Origin: Burkholderiales bacterium
GTDB taxonomy: Bacteria; Pseudomonadota; Gammaproteobacteria; Burkholderiales; SG8-41
Length of the DNA: 64,000 bases
Assembly: GCA_019634975.1 (NCBI GenBank)
Contig: JAHCAI010000003.1
Location: forward strand, 186,001-250,000
Direction: 5' to 3'
Each line of letters starts with the position of its first letter. Position 1 is the stretch's first letter. The translations under genes were made by a program, and so were the position numbers. The notes beneath the pieces were generated by a model. The model saw only the letters and a list, made by a program, of their open reading frames with translations. It did not search any database and had not been told where the DNA came from. This document shows positions 33,821 to 42,393 of the stretch, in pieces.

Positions 33821-35356
33821 TCATGCCGCGGATGAGTTTTTCTCGGCATCCTGCGCTGCGATTTCGCGCAATCGGCCGCGGTCGACCTTGTTGGTGCCGG
33901 CCAGTGGCAGTTGATCGAGGAAAAATACCCGCCGCGGATGCTGATAGGCGGGGCCGTTGGCGAGGGCGTGCTGCTTCAGTTCCTCCTCGCCGGCGGTTTT
34001 CCCGGCGCGCAGCACGACGAAGGCATAGGGCACCTGCCCTTTCAGGTCGTGAGCCAAAGGCAGCACGCAGGCCTGGTGGACTGCAGGATGCTTCTCCAGC
34101 ATGCGCTCGACTTCGATCGGGAAAATGTTCTCGCCGCCGCAGACGAACATGTCGTCGGTGCGGCCGACAAAGAAATAGAAACCCTCGGAGTCGCGCCGGC
34201 AGACGTCGCCGCTGTGATACCAGCCGCCGGCGAGCCGCTTGGCGGTTTCCTCGGGCAGGTTGTGGTAGCCGATCAGAATGCCGGGATTGCGCAGCAGCAG
34301 TTCACCTTCGTCGGGATTGGGTCCGCCGACGAGTTTTGCCTCGGTGCCGCGATAGGGCACGCCGATCGAACCCGGCGGGCGCGGCTTGCCTTCGGGATGC
34401 GGGCCCAGCGGCACCGGACCACCCTCGGTGACGCCGTAGACCACCAGCGGCTCGGCGTTGGGGAAATGTTTGCGGATGTCGGCCAGCAGCTGGGGCGAGG
34501 AGGGCGCCGAGCCCATCATCACCGTGCGCACCGAAGTCGTATCGGTCTTCGCCATCAGGTCGCCGCGGGCGAGCAGCATCGAGATCATCGTCGGCACGCC
34601 GGAAACCACGGTGCAGCGGTAACGGGCCAGCGCCGCAAGATAACCTTCGACGCTGAACTGCGGCATCAGCACCAGCTTCGCACCGCCGGTGAGGCCCTGC
34701 TTGATCGCGTTCAGTGCGTTCTTGTGGTACAGCGGCGCAGCGACGAGGATGGTGTCCTTGTCGGTGGTGCCGCGGGTGTGCGCAAGGATGCGCCGGCTCC
34801 AGTTCTGGCCGTAATGGGTAAGCAGCACGCCCTTGGGCTTGCCGGTGGAGCCCGAGGTGTAGGGCTGTATCGCCACGCTGTCCGGAGCCGGCTCGAAGGG
34901 CGTGTGCGGACCCGGATCGAGGAAGCGAGTCCAGGCACCGCCGTCGTCGTAGGCCACCGACCTTGCGCCCTCCGGCAGCAGGTGGGTGTAGGCGGATTCG
35001 CAGAACACCAGCTTTGCGCCGGCATCGGCGACGATGTAGCGCACGGTGTCGGCTGCGAGCTTGATGTTGATCGGCACCGGCACCATGCCGGCACGCATTG
35101 CCCCGAGCAGCGTGATGACGAATTCGGCGCGGTTCAGCGACAGGATGCCGATGCGGTCGCCGGGTTTCAGTCCGCTGCGTTCGAGGCCGCGTGCCAGCGC
35201 GTTGCAGGCGGCGTCGAGTTCGCGGAAGGCGTACTCCCGCGGCGCCGCGGGATCGCGCAGGTCAACCAGCGCCGTGCGCTCGAGTCCGGCATGCTCGGCG
35301 AACGGCGCGCCGAGGTTGCCGGGATAACCGCGGGGTTCAGGGCAGGGGATGGTCAT
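33821..35356 (-). CDS. Class I adenylate-forming acyl-CoA ligase
   Basis: The protein has 511 residues. ATP-binding motif YTSGSTGKPKGVLLTH, then VYGVTEGGPVPLGP (A5), GWYHSGDVC (A7) and the C-terminal lysine motif PLAGTNKVDR. It activates a carboxylic acid as an acyl-AMP and transfers it to CoA. The substrate pocket cannot be read from sequence; a short or aromatic acid is plausible given the neighbouring UbiD and dioxygenase genes. Upstream lies a nested palindromic repeat, so its promoter is separate from that of the MDR gene. Confidence 0.9.
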   Translation of the reverse strand: MTIPCPEPRGYPGNLGAPFAEHAGLERTALVDLRDPAAPREYAFRELDAACNALARGLERSGLKPGDRIGILSLNRAEFVITLLGAMRAGMVPVPINIKLAADTVRYIVADAGAKLVFCESAYTHLLPEGARSVAYDDGGAWTRFLDPGPHTPFEPAPDSVAIQPYTSGSTGKPKGVLLTHYGQNWSRRILAHTRGTTDKDTILVAAPLYHKNALNAIKQGLTGGAKLVLMPQFSVEGYLAALARYRCTVVSGVPTMISMLLARGDLMAKTDTTSVRTVMMGSAPSSPQLLADIRKHFPNAEPLVVYGVTEGGPVPLGPHPEGKPRPPGSIGVPYRGTEAKLVGGPNPDEGELLLRNPGILIGYHNLPEETAKRLAGGWYHSGDVCRRDSEGFYFFVGRTDDMFVCGGENIFPIEVERMLEKHPAVHQACVLPLAHDLKGQVPYAFVVLRAGKTAGEEELKQHALANGPAYQHPRRVFFLDQLPLAGTNKVDRGRLREIAAQDAEKNSSAA

Positions 35357-35386
35357 GCGTGTTGATGGAAATCAAAGTCAAAGGCC

Positions 35387-35560
35387 AGCCACAGAGGACG
35401 CAGAGAACTGGAACTGCAAGATCAATTTACAGGATGTGCAGGATGAACAAGATAAAACCGGAGCATCCGCCGTGAGACAAGACGCAAGAGTTCACGGGTT
35501 TTATCCTGAACATCCTGTCTATCCTGTTGAAACGCTTTTTTCTCCGTGTTTTCTGTGGCT
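35387..35560. repeat. Nested composite palindrome
   Basis: The outer arms AGCCACAGAGGACGCAGAGAA-like (35387-35407) and TTCTCCGTGTTTTCTGTGGCT-like (35540-35560) are inverted. Inside them lies a complete copy of the ACAGGATG family: left arm 35426-35457, right arm about 35497-35530. One repeat appears to have inserted into, or grown around, another. The spacer of 212 bases holds nothing else. Confidence 0.75.
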
Positions 35561-35568
35561 GAAGGTTT

Positions 35569-36573
35569 TCAGGGCGTGATCACGACCTTGCCGAACACCT
35601 CGCGGTCCTCGATCAGCTTGAGGCCCTTGGCCGCGTCCTGCAGCGGCATCACCTCGTCGACCACCGGCTTCATCTTGCCCTGCTGGATCAGATCCATCAG
35701 TGCCTTCAGGTTTTCGTCGTAGAAGCTGTTGGAGCCGATGATCTGCAGCTCGAAGCTCCAGACATAGCGCAGGTCTTCCTTGGGGTCGTAGCCGGCGGTG
35801 GCGCCGCAGACCAGGATCTTGCCGCCGCGCTTGACGCACTTCAGCGTCGGTGCCCAGGTGTCGCCGCCGGTGAAGTTGATGACGACGTCGACGCCGCCCT
35901 CGTAGCTGCGGCGCTGCGGCTTGCCGAACTTCTCGATCGCCCACTTCGAGAAATCGGTGGTCTTGTAGTTGATGACATGATCGGCTCCGAGGTCCTTCAG
36001 GCGCTGGATCTTGTCCTCGCTCGAGGCGCAGGCGATGACCTCGGCGCCGAGCATCTTGGCGAGCAGCACGCAGCCGGTGCCGACGCCGCCGCTGGCGCCC
36101 AGCACCAGGACCTTGTCGCCCTTCTTGATCGTGTTGTGGGTGATGATCATGCGGTGCGCGGTGCCATAGGCGACCGGCAGCGAGGCGGCCTGCTCGAAGC
36201 TGACGTTGTCGGGCATCTTGATCAGCTGGTCGGCGGCGACCAGGCATTTCTCGGCCAGCCCGCCGTGCATCATCTCGCCCATCAGGCCCTTTTTCTTGTT
36301 CAGCGGGTTGACCAGCACGCGGTCGCCGGGTTTCCAGCCGCTGACGCCGGGGCCGACTTCGAGGATCTCGCCGGCAAGGTCGAGGCCGATGATCATCGGG
36401 AAGGGCACCTTGATGCCGGGCATGCCGCGCACCGTGAACACGTCGTGGTAATTGAACGAGGTCGCCCTGACCCGGATCACCACGTGGCCTTCGCAGACCA
36501 CCGGATCGGGAAAATCGGCCACGTATTCCAGTTTGTCGAGGGTGCCGTGTTCCCGAAGTACGACTGCTTTCAT
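35569..36573 (-). CDS. Zinc-type medium-chain dehydrogenase/reductase
   Basis: The protein has 334 residues from ATG 36573, which has a GGAG just upstream; the longer open frame has no homologous look. The alcohol-dehydrogenase-like N-terminal domain (FNYHDVFTVRGMPG, GLDLAGEILEVG, GDRVLVNP) precedes a nucleotide-binding half with VLGASGGVGTGCV. The catalytic-zinc Cys pattern is incomplete, so it may be of the quinone-oxidoreductase/crotonyl-CoA-reductase-like group and not a true alcohol dehydrogenase. It lies 85 bases after the dioxygenase gene on the same strand. Confidence 0.85.
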   Translation of the reverse strand: MKAVVLREHGTLDKLEYVADFPDPVVCEGHVVIRVRATSFNYHDVFTVRGMPGIKVPFPMIIGLDLAGEILEVGPGVSGWKPGDRVLVNPLNKKKGLMGEMMHGGLAEKCLVAADQLIKMPDNVSFEQAASLPVAYGTAHRMIITHNTIKKGDKVLVLGASGGVGTGCVLLAKMLGAEVIACASSEDKIQRLKDLGADHVINYKTTDFSKWAIEKFGKPQRRSYEGGVDVVINFTGGDTWAPTLKCVKRGGKILVCGATAGYDPKEDLRYVWSFELQIIGSNSFYDENLKALMDLIQQGKMKPVVDEVMPLQDAAKGLKLIEDREVFGKVVITP

Positions 36574-36658
36574 TGCTTTTCTCCGTTGGGTGATGATTGG
36601 TGATGCGACGGCTGATCCGCCGCCGTGATTATGAACCCTGAGCCCGATTCTTGTCCCG

Positions 36659-37153
36659 TCATCCCAGCACCCGGTTGACGCCGGTGGCCACGCGCGCGGC
36701 GGCGATGCCGTAGACATGGATGGATACCGCGACGTCGCCGTCCGGGTTGGCGATGCGGTGCACGCCGGCGTCGCCTTCGTCGAAGCTCAGGGTGCCGGCC
36801 TTCCGGCGCACCGTCCGCAGCGGCGCCGGCCTGCCGTTGTCCGCGTTGTAGAAGGTCTCGCTGATTTCGCCCCGGTACACCGCCACCCCGCACCAGGTGT
36901 GGTGGCCGTGGATGGGGCTTTGCTGGCCGTTGCCCCAGACCAGCGACACCACCGTGTAGCGGTCGAGCGGATCGGCATAGAGCAGATGGCGCGCGTATTG
37001 CGCAGGGTCGACACGCAGCTGTTCCGGCTTCAGCCAGTCGGTGGAGGCGACGGCTTCCCCGAGGGCCGCGGTGACGGCTGCGGGGAAGGCATCGCGCGGC
37101 ACGGCGAGAGCGGCATCGAGGCGGCGGACGAGGTTCTGCAGTGCTTCAGGCAT
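36659..37153 (-). CDS. Thiol dioxygenase, cysteine-dioxygenase family
   Basis: This 164-residue cupin binds iron through three histidines: His82 and His84 in SPIHGHHTWCG, and His146 in SIHVYG. A Cys88 follows the second His, and Tyr148 is near the third. The stretch LVWGNGQQSPIHGH resembles the Gln-containing mercaptopropionate-type enzymes more than the Arg-type cysteine dioxygenases, but the distinction is tentative. It oxidises a thiol to a sulfinic acid. It lies 3 bases after the GntR gene. TauE/SafE exporters sit nearby, divergently. Confidence 0.85.
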   Translation of the reverse strand: MPEALQNLVRRLDAALAVPRDAFPAAVTAALGEAVASTDWLKPEQLRVDPAQYARHLLYADPLDRYTVVSLVWGNGQQSPIHGHHTWCGVAVYRGEISETFYNADNGRPAPLRTVRRKAGTLSFDEGDAGVHRIANPDGDVAVSIHVYGIAAARVATGVNRVLG

Positions 37154-37156
37154 GGC

Positions 37157-37852
37157 TCAGTGGTTCTCCGCGACGATGGCCAGGTTCATCACCGCATCGC
37201 TGTTGAGGATCGCCTTCAGCACCATGTCGCGCGCGGCCTCGATCTGTTCCTGGCAGATCTTCTCCGCGGTCGCCCCGTCGCCGCGCACCAGTGCGCGCAC
37301 CAGCGTGCGATGCTCGTGCTGCATTTCCTGCGTGCGGTTGCGCAAGCCGAGGCCGAGATGCAGCAGGCGGGTCATTTCGTCCAGCAGCTGGGCGATGGCA
37401 TGGGCGAGCCTGGCGTTGCCCGAGGCCTGCGCGATCGCGACGTGGAAATCCTTGTTGGCCTCGAGGAAGCGCGCGGTGCTTTTCGGCTCCCCCGACTGGT
37501 AGCCGGCGCGGCAGATTTCGTCGAGCAGGCGCAGCCGCTTGGCGTCGACCTTGCCGGCGGCGAGCCGGGCCGCGCGCGGCTCGAGCAGCAGGCGCAGTTC
37601 GAACACATCCTGGATGTCCTTGAGCGTGACCGGCGTCACCATGTAACCGCGGCGCGGCATCGCGCGCACCAGGCCGTCGTGGGCGAGGCGGGACAGCGCC
37701 ATGCGCACCGGCGCCTTGCCGAGCTTGTATTGCTCGCACAGCTGCGCTTCGGACACTTCGGTGCCCGGCGCAATCAGGCAGCAGATGATGTCGTGCTTGA
37801 CGCGTTCGTAGGCGCGCTCGCTGAGCAGGGGGATGGTTTTTGCGGCAGTCAT
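37157..37852 (-). CDS. GntR-family regulator, FCD domain
   Basis: The protein has 231 residues. The winged helix at about residues 10-75 has the GntR pattern VSEAQLCEQYKLGKAPVRMALSRL (in pieces). The FCD ligand-binding domain follows, with DVFELRLLLEPRAARLAAGK and the metal-site Asp/His region FLEANKDFHVAIAQASGNARL. FCD regulators sense small organic acids. It heads the thiol dioxygenase gene (3-base gap) and is divergent from the MFS array, so it may control both. Confidence 0.9.
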   Translation of the reverse strand: MTAAKTIPLLSERAYERVKHDIICCLIAPGTEVSEAQLCEQYKLGKAPVRMALSRLAHDGLVRAMPRRGYMVTPVTLKDIQDVFELRLLLEPRAARLAAGKVDAKRLRLLDEICRAGYQSGEPKSTARFLEANKDFHVAIAQASGNARLAHAIAQLLDEMTRLLHLGLGLRNRTQEMQHEHRTLVRALVRGDGATAEKICQEQIEAARDMVLKAILNSDAVMNLAIVAENH

Positions 37853-37878
37853 TTGATGAAATCTTAGAAATGAAAATC

Positions 37879-37900
37879 TGACATGTCAACAGCTGATATC
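37879..37900. promoter_or_regulatory. Possible GntR operator
   Basis: TGACATGTCA (37879-37888) is a perfect 10-base palindrome and GATATC (37895-37900) follows, with CTGATAT repeated directly. The AT-rich cluster lies 27-48 bases upstream of the GntR start, between divergent genes. Confidence 0.4.
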
Positions 37901-38025
37901 TGATATTTATGATGCCCCGTCATGGTGCGCAGACCGCATCGTGAGAGTGCGGCTTGCACCAATGCGGCGCAGTCCACACAATGCGGTGTGTTTTTCCGGC
38001 AACCATTTTCCAGCAGGATTTTCCG

Positions 38026-39234
38026 GTGACCGGCGGCGTTCCGATTCCCGGTCCGTGGACGGTCGTCGCCGTCGCCACGTTCGCGCAGATGATGATCGCG
38101 ATGTCGAACATCCTGCTGCCGACCATCGCGCCCAAACTGGCGGAGGCGCTGGACGTCAGTCCCATCCTGATCGGCTACCAGGTCAGCCTGACCTTCGGCG
38201 TGGCGACGGCGGCGACGATGTTCGGCGGCAAAGCCGTGCTGCGTTTCGGAGCGGCACGCGCCACCCAGATTTCGGTGCTGTGCTGTGGCGCGGGACTCGC
38301 CCTGTTTGCGCTGCCGCATGTCGCGGCGATCGCGCTCGGCTCGGCTGCGGTGGGCATGGGCATGGGGCTGCTCAATCCCGCGGCAGCCCACATGCTGGTC
38401 AGCTACACGCCGCCGCAGCGGCGCAACATCATGTTCTCGATCAAGCAGACCGGCGTGCCGGTCGGCGGCGTGATCACCGCGCTGACCGCGCCGGTGATCG
38501 CGGTGAATTTCGGCTACCGCTGGTCGCTGCTGATGGTAGGGGTGATGATTTTCGTCATTGTGCTGGTGCTGCAGCGTTACCGGGAGCTATGGGATGCCGA
38601 CCGCGGCAGCGCGCCGCGGGGCGGATCGGCGGCCTTCGGCGGCGTGCCGCTGGTGTGGCGCCAGGCAAAGCTGCGCTGGATTTCCCTGGTGGCGATGATC
38701 TTCTCGGCGATCCAGCGCATCGTGCTGAGCTTCACCGTCATCTACCTGGTCGCCGAGGGCCACTACGGACTGGTGGAAGCCGGGGTCATGCTGTCGGTGG
38801 TGCAGATCGGCGGGTCGGCCTCGCGCATCTGCTGGGGCTGGCTCGCCGACCGCCTCGGCAGCAGCCTGCAGGTGCTGATGATCATCTGCGGCATCACGGC
38901 TGCCTCGACGCTGCTGCTGGCGCTGTTCGATCCGCAGTGGCACAAGGGCCTGGTCTACCTGCTGTTTTTCGTGATCGGCGCGACGGCGGTGGGCTGGAAC
39001 GGCGTTTTCCATGCCGAGGCCGCGCGGCTCAGTCCGCCGGGCATGGCCAGCGTGGTTGCGGCGGGCACGACGTTTTTCGTGTTTGCCGGAGTGCTCGTGG
39101 GACCGGCGGCCTTTGCCGCAGCCTATGGCGGTATCGGAAGTTACGGCAATACCTTCCTGCTGGTGACGGGCTCGGCCGTCGCCGCTTTCGGCCTGCTGCT
39201 GCTGGCACGGCGTTCCTCGGGACCGACGCGATGA
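38026..39234 (+). CDS. MFS permease, first of a tandem triplet
   Basis: This 402-residue 12-helix transporter contains RRNIMFSIKQTGVPVGG. I prefer GTG 38026, which has AGGA 7 bases upstream and starts just before the first helix; an ATG at 37981 is possible. The stop overlaps the next MFS ATG as ATGA. It is close to the MFS proteins at 24499, 39231 and 40424, sharing the SIKQTGVP loop. It is divergent from the GntR regulator. Substrate unknown. Confidence 0.83.
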   Translation: MTGGVPIPGPWTVVAVATFAQMMIAMSNILLPTIAPKLAEALDVSPILIGYQVSLTFGVATAATMFGGKAVLRFGAARATQISVLCCGAGLALFALPHVAAIALGSAAVGMGMGLLNPAAAHMLVSYTPPQRRNIMFSIKQTGVPVGGVITALTAPVIAVNFGYRWSLLMVGVMIFVIVLVLQRYRELWDADRGSAPRGGSAAFGGVPLVWRQAKLRWISLVAMIFSAIQRIVLSFTVIYLVAEGHYGLVEAGVMLSVVQIGGSASRICWGWLADRLGSSLQVLMIICGITAASTLLLALFDPQWHKGLVYLLFFVIGATAVGWNGVFHAEAARLSPPGMASVVAAGTTFFVFAGVLVGPAAFAAAYGGIGSYGNTFLLVTGSAVAAFGLLLLARRSSGPTR

Positions 39235-40427
39235 ACCCCGTTCCCTCCATCGTGGTGGTGGTGCTGGCGACCACCGCGGCGCAGATTGCCTCGGCGATGG
39301 GTATCGCGATTTTCCCGGTGCTGGCGCCGCAACTCGCGCGCATGCTCGACGTCGATGCCTCGGCGGTGGGTTACCTGATGAGCATCCTCTTCGGCGCGGC
39401 GATGCTGGCTTCGGGTGCGGTCGGCACCGTGGTGCTGCGCTGGGGTGCCTGCCGCGCGATGCAGTGGTCGCTGTGGGTCTGTGCGGCAGGCATGGTCGCC
39501 GGTCTTGGCGGCAAGCTGTGGCTGATGCCGGTGGCGGCGATATGCAGCGGCGTCAGCACTGCGCTGGCGGCGGCGGGAGCCGCGCACCTGCTCTACCGCT
39601 TCGGTCCGCCGCAGCGGCGCAACCTGATTTTTTCGATCAAGCAGACCGGTGTGCCGCTCGGCTGGGCGACGATCGCACTGCTTGCGCCGGTGCTGACCGT
39701 GGCGTTCAGCTGGAGGGTATCCATGCTCGTGGTGCTTGCGTATTCAGTCGCCGGCGCCTTGCTGCTGGAGCGCTGGCGCATCCACTGGGACGATGACCGC
39801 GACCCCGGCGCCGCCGCGCGCACCAACCTGCTGACCGGCATCGGCGTGCTGTGGCGCTACCGAACGCTGCGCTACCTGGCGATGGCGGGCTTCTTCTTTT
39901 CCTTTGTCCAGCTTTGCCTCGGCACATTCACGGTGAACCTGCTGGTGCAGGAGGCAGGCTATGGGCTGGTGGCGGCCGGTGCGATGCTGTCGCTGGTGCA
40001 GGTGTCGGGGATGGCGGGGCGCCTTGCCTTTGGCTGGATCGCCGACCGCAGCGGGATGGCGCTTGCAGTGCTGTCGCTGACCAGCCTTGCCGCGGCACTG
40101 GGCTGCGTGGCGAGCCTGTGGATCGCGGACAGGCCGCCGGTGGCGGCGCTGGCGGTGTTCTATGCCCTGTTCGGCGTGGCGGCCTATGGCTGGAACGGCG
40201 TGATGCATGCGCAGATTGCAAGGCTGAGCCCGCCGGGCATGGTCAGCGTGGCGACGGGCGGGATCATGGTGTGGATATTCGGCGGCATCCTCGCCGGCCC
40301 GGCGCTGTTCGCGGCGGCCTACCGCGGCATCGGCAGCTACACCGACACTTTCGGATGGCTTGCGTTGGCCGCCCTGGCCAGCGCCGCGCTGGCGGCCGCG
40401 GCTGCGCGCGCGGAGTGCAAGCCGTGA
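39231..40427 (+). CDS. MFS permease, second of a tandem triplet
   Basis: A 398-residue 12-helix transporter with RRNLIFSIKQTGVPLGW and a HWDDDRDPG linker between its halves. The ATG at 39231 overlaps the stop of the first copy, and its own stop overlaps the GTG of the third, so expression is coupled along the array. The opening VVVVLATTAAQIASAMGIAIF closely matches that of the third copy (VAAVVAATTAAQVAGAMGAA), suggesting duplication inside the array. Confidence 0.88.
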   Translation: MNPVPSIVVVVLATTAAQIASAMGIAIFPVLAPQLARMLDVDASAVGYLMSILFGAAMLASGAVGTVVLRWGACRAMQWSLWVCAAGMVAGLGGKLWLMPVAAICSGVSTALAAAGAAHLLYRFGPPQRRNLIFSIKQTGVPLGWATIALLAPVLTVAFSWRVSMLVVLAYSVAGALLLERWRIHWDDDRDPGAAARTNLLTGIGVLWRYRTLRYLAMAGFFFSFVQLCLGTFTVNLLVQEAGYGLVAAGAMLSLVQVSGMAGRLAFGWIADRSGMALAVLSLTSLAAALGCVASLWIADRPPVAALAVFYALFGVAAYGWNGVMHAQIARLSPPGMVSVATGGIMVWIFGGILAGPALFAAAYRGIGSYTDTFGWLALAALASAALAAAAARAECKP

Positions 40428-41650
40428 CCCCCGCATCCCCGCCACCCTTTGCCACCGTGGCCGCGGTCGTCGCTGCGACCACCGCGGCCCAGGTGGCCGG
40501 CGCCATGGGCGCCGCGGTGTTCCCGGTGATTGCGCCGGAGCTGGCGCGCGCGCTGGATGTCGAGGCCTCGCTGATCGGCTACCAGATGAGCGTGATCTAC
40601 GGCGCGGCAATGCTGGGCTCGATGCTGTTCACCTGGATGGTGGGGCGTTACGGCGGTTGCCGCACCACCCAGATCGGCATGGCCTGCTGCGCCGCCGGCA
40701 TGGCGGCTGCCCTGCACGGCAGCATATTTGCGCTGCTGTGCGCGTCGGTGCTGATCGGTGCCGCGATGAGCATCAACCTCCCGGCGGCTGCGCATCTTCT
40801 GTTCCGCTACAGCCCGCCGCAGCACCGCAATTTCATTTTTTCGCTGAAACAGACCGGCGTGCCGCTGGCCTGGGCGCTGATGGCACTGATCGCGCCGGCG
40901 GTGACGCTCGCCTTCGGCTGGCGCTGGGCGCTCGCGCTGGTGCTGGCATCGGCACTGGCGACGCTGCTGGCGATGCAACCGGCGCGCCGTCGCTGGGACG
41001 ATGACCGCCGCCCTGATTTGCCGGTGCAGGCGAGGGTCTTCGATGGCGTGCTGCTTGTGTGGCGCATGCCGGCGCTGCGCTGGCTGGGTGTGGCGGCGTT
41101 CTGCCTTGCCTTCATCCAGCTCTGCGTCAGCACTTTCACCGTGGTGATGCTCGTGGACGAGGGCGGTTACACGCTGGTCGAAGCCGGATTGATGCTGTCA
41201 GTGGCCCAGATCTTCGGCGTGCTCGGGCGCATTGCCTGGGGCTGGCTCGCGGATCGCAGCGGCGATTGCCTGGCGGCGCTGCAATACCTGACGCTGGGCT
41301 CGATTGCCTGCTGCGGCGCGGTGTATTTCCTGGAGCCGGGATGGCCGGTGACGGTCACCGGCCTGCTGTTCGCGGTGCTCGGCGCCACCGCGATCGGCTG
41401 GAACGGGCTCTACACCGCCGAAGTGGCGCGGCGCAGTCCGCCGGGGCAGGTCAGCCTCGCCACCGGCGGCGCGATGGTGTGGAATTTCGCCGGCATCCTG
41501 ACCGGGCCCACGGCTTTCACGCTGGTCTACAAGCTGAATGGCAGCTATGCGGCGACCTTCGGCATGGTCACCGTGATCGCTGTGTTGACGCTGATGGCTC
41601 TGCATGCCGGGCGGCGCGCATTGCGCGGGGAGGGCCCTTCGGGTGGATGA
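40424..41650 (+). CDS. MFS permease, third of a tandem triplet
   Basis: A 408-residue 12-helix transporter with QHRNFIFSLKQTGVPLAW. The GTG at 40424 overlaps the previous stop as GTGA; the frame is open further back but that is a shadow of the second copy. Its linker RRWDDDRRPD matches that of the second copy. Its last bases overlap the first TauE/SafE gene by 8 bases. Three neighbouring paralogues suggest specialisation to related substrates, or assembly of hetero-oligomers, neither of which can be shown from sequence. Confidence 0.87.
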   Translation: MTPASPPPFATVAAVVAATTAAQVAGAMGAAVFPVIAPELARALDVEASLIGYQMSVIYGAAMLGSMLFTWMVGRYGGCRTTQIGMACCAAGMAAALHGSIFALLCASVLIGAAMSINLPAAAHLLFRYSPPQHRNFIFSLKQTGVPLAWALMALIAPAVTLAFGWRWALALVLASALATLLAMQPARRRWDDDRRPDLPVQARVFDGVLLVWRMPALRWLGVAAFCLAFIQLCVSTFTVVMLVDEGGYTLVEAGLMLSVAQIFGVLGRIAWGWLADRSGDCLAALQYLTLGSIACCGAVYFLEPGWPVTVTGLLFAVLGATAIGWNGLYTAEVARRSPPGQVSLATGGAMVWNFAGILTGPTAFTLVYKLNGSYAATFGMVTVIAVLTLMALHAGRRALRGEGPSGG

Positions 41651-42389
41651 GCTGTCGCTGTGGCAGATGCTGTTCTGCGTGGTGGTGGTGACACTGGCTT
41701 TCGCAGTGCGCGGCGGCACCGGCTTCGGCGGCGGTGCGGTGGCGGTGCCGCTGCTCGCGCTGGTGTTCCCGGTGCAGGTGACCGTGCCGGTGGTGACAGT
41801 GCTCAACATGCTGTCCTCGATAGGTCACGGCGTGGTCGACTGGCGCCACATCGTCTGGCGCGAGATCTGGCGCATCCTCCCCGGCAGCCTGCTCGGCGTG
41901 TTCTTCGGCATTTACCTGCTGACCCTGATCGACCCGCAGCCTCTGGCGCGTGCGCTCGGCGTGTTCGTGGTGCTGTATGCGCTGTACGTGATGGTGTTTG
42001 CCGGGCGCACACCGGCGATACCGCCGCGCTGGATGCTGCCGGTGGCGGGGGTGACCAGCTTCGCCGCGGGCATCGTCGGCTCTCTGTTCGGAGGGGCGGC
42101 GGGTCCGATCTATGTGATCTATCTCAATTCGGCGCGCCTCGCCAAGGATGCATTCCGGGTGACCATCACCACGGTGATGCTGTTCCAGGGGCTGACACGC
42201 ATCGCCGGCTACGCCTCGCTCGGCCTCTATGACCGCCACGTGATGCTGCTGCTGGCGGCGGCGCTGCCGATGGTGGTCATCGGCTCCTGGCTGGGTGCGC
42301 GGCTGGTACGGCGTTTCGACCAGCAGCTGTTTCAGCGTGCCCTCGGCGCAGTGCTGCTGCTCAGCGGTGCCGCGCTGGTGCTGAAGTAG
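41643..42389 (+). CDS. TauE/SafE (TSUP) family exporter, first copy
   Basis: A 248-residue membrane protein with about 8 helices. GTG 41643 was chosen because GGAGG lies about 9 bases upstream and the start overlaps the MFS stop. The two-repeat signature is visible: RGGTGFGGGAVAVPLLAL in the first half and GIVGSLFGGAAGPIYVIYL in the second. TSUP proteins export sulfite, sulfoacetate and other organosulfur anions in characterised cases. The next TSUP gene starts 4 bases later. Confidence 0.88.
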   Translation: MDELSLWQMLFCVVVVTLAFAVRGGTGFGGGAVAVPLLALVFPVQVTVPVVTVLNMLSSIGHGVVDWRHIVWREIWRILPGSLLGVFFGIYLLTLIDPQPLARALGVFVVLYALYVMVFAGRTPAIPPRWMLPVAGVTSFAAGIVGSLFGGAAGPIYVIYLNSARLAKDAFRVTITTVMLFQGLTRIAGYASLGLYDRHVMLLLAAALPMVVIGSWLGARLVRRFDQQLFQRALGAVLLLSGAALVLK

Positions 42390-42393
42390 GGCG

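Noticed and set aside
37941..40427. An 828-codon open frame suggesting a fused MFS protein
   Set aside because: Its first half is a shadow of the first MFS gene in another frame; the real second gene starts at 39231 with an ATGA overlap.
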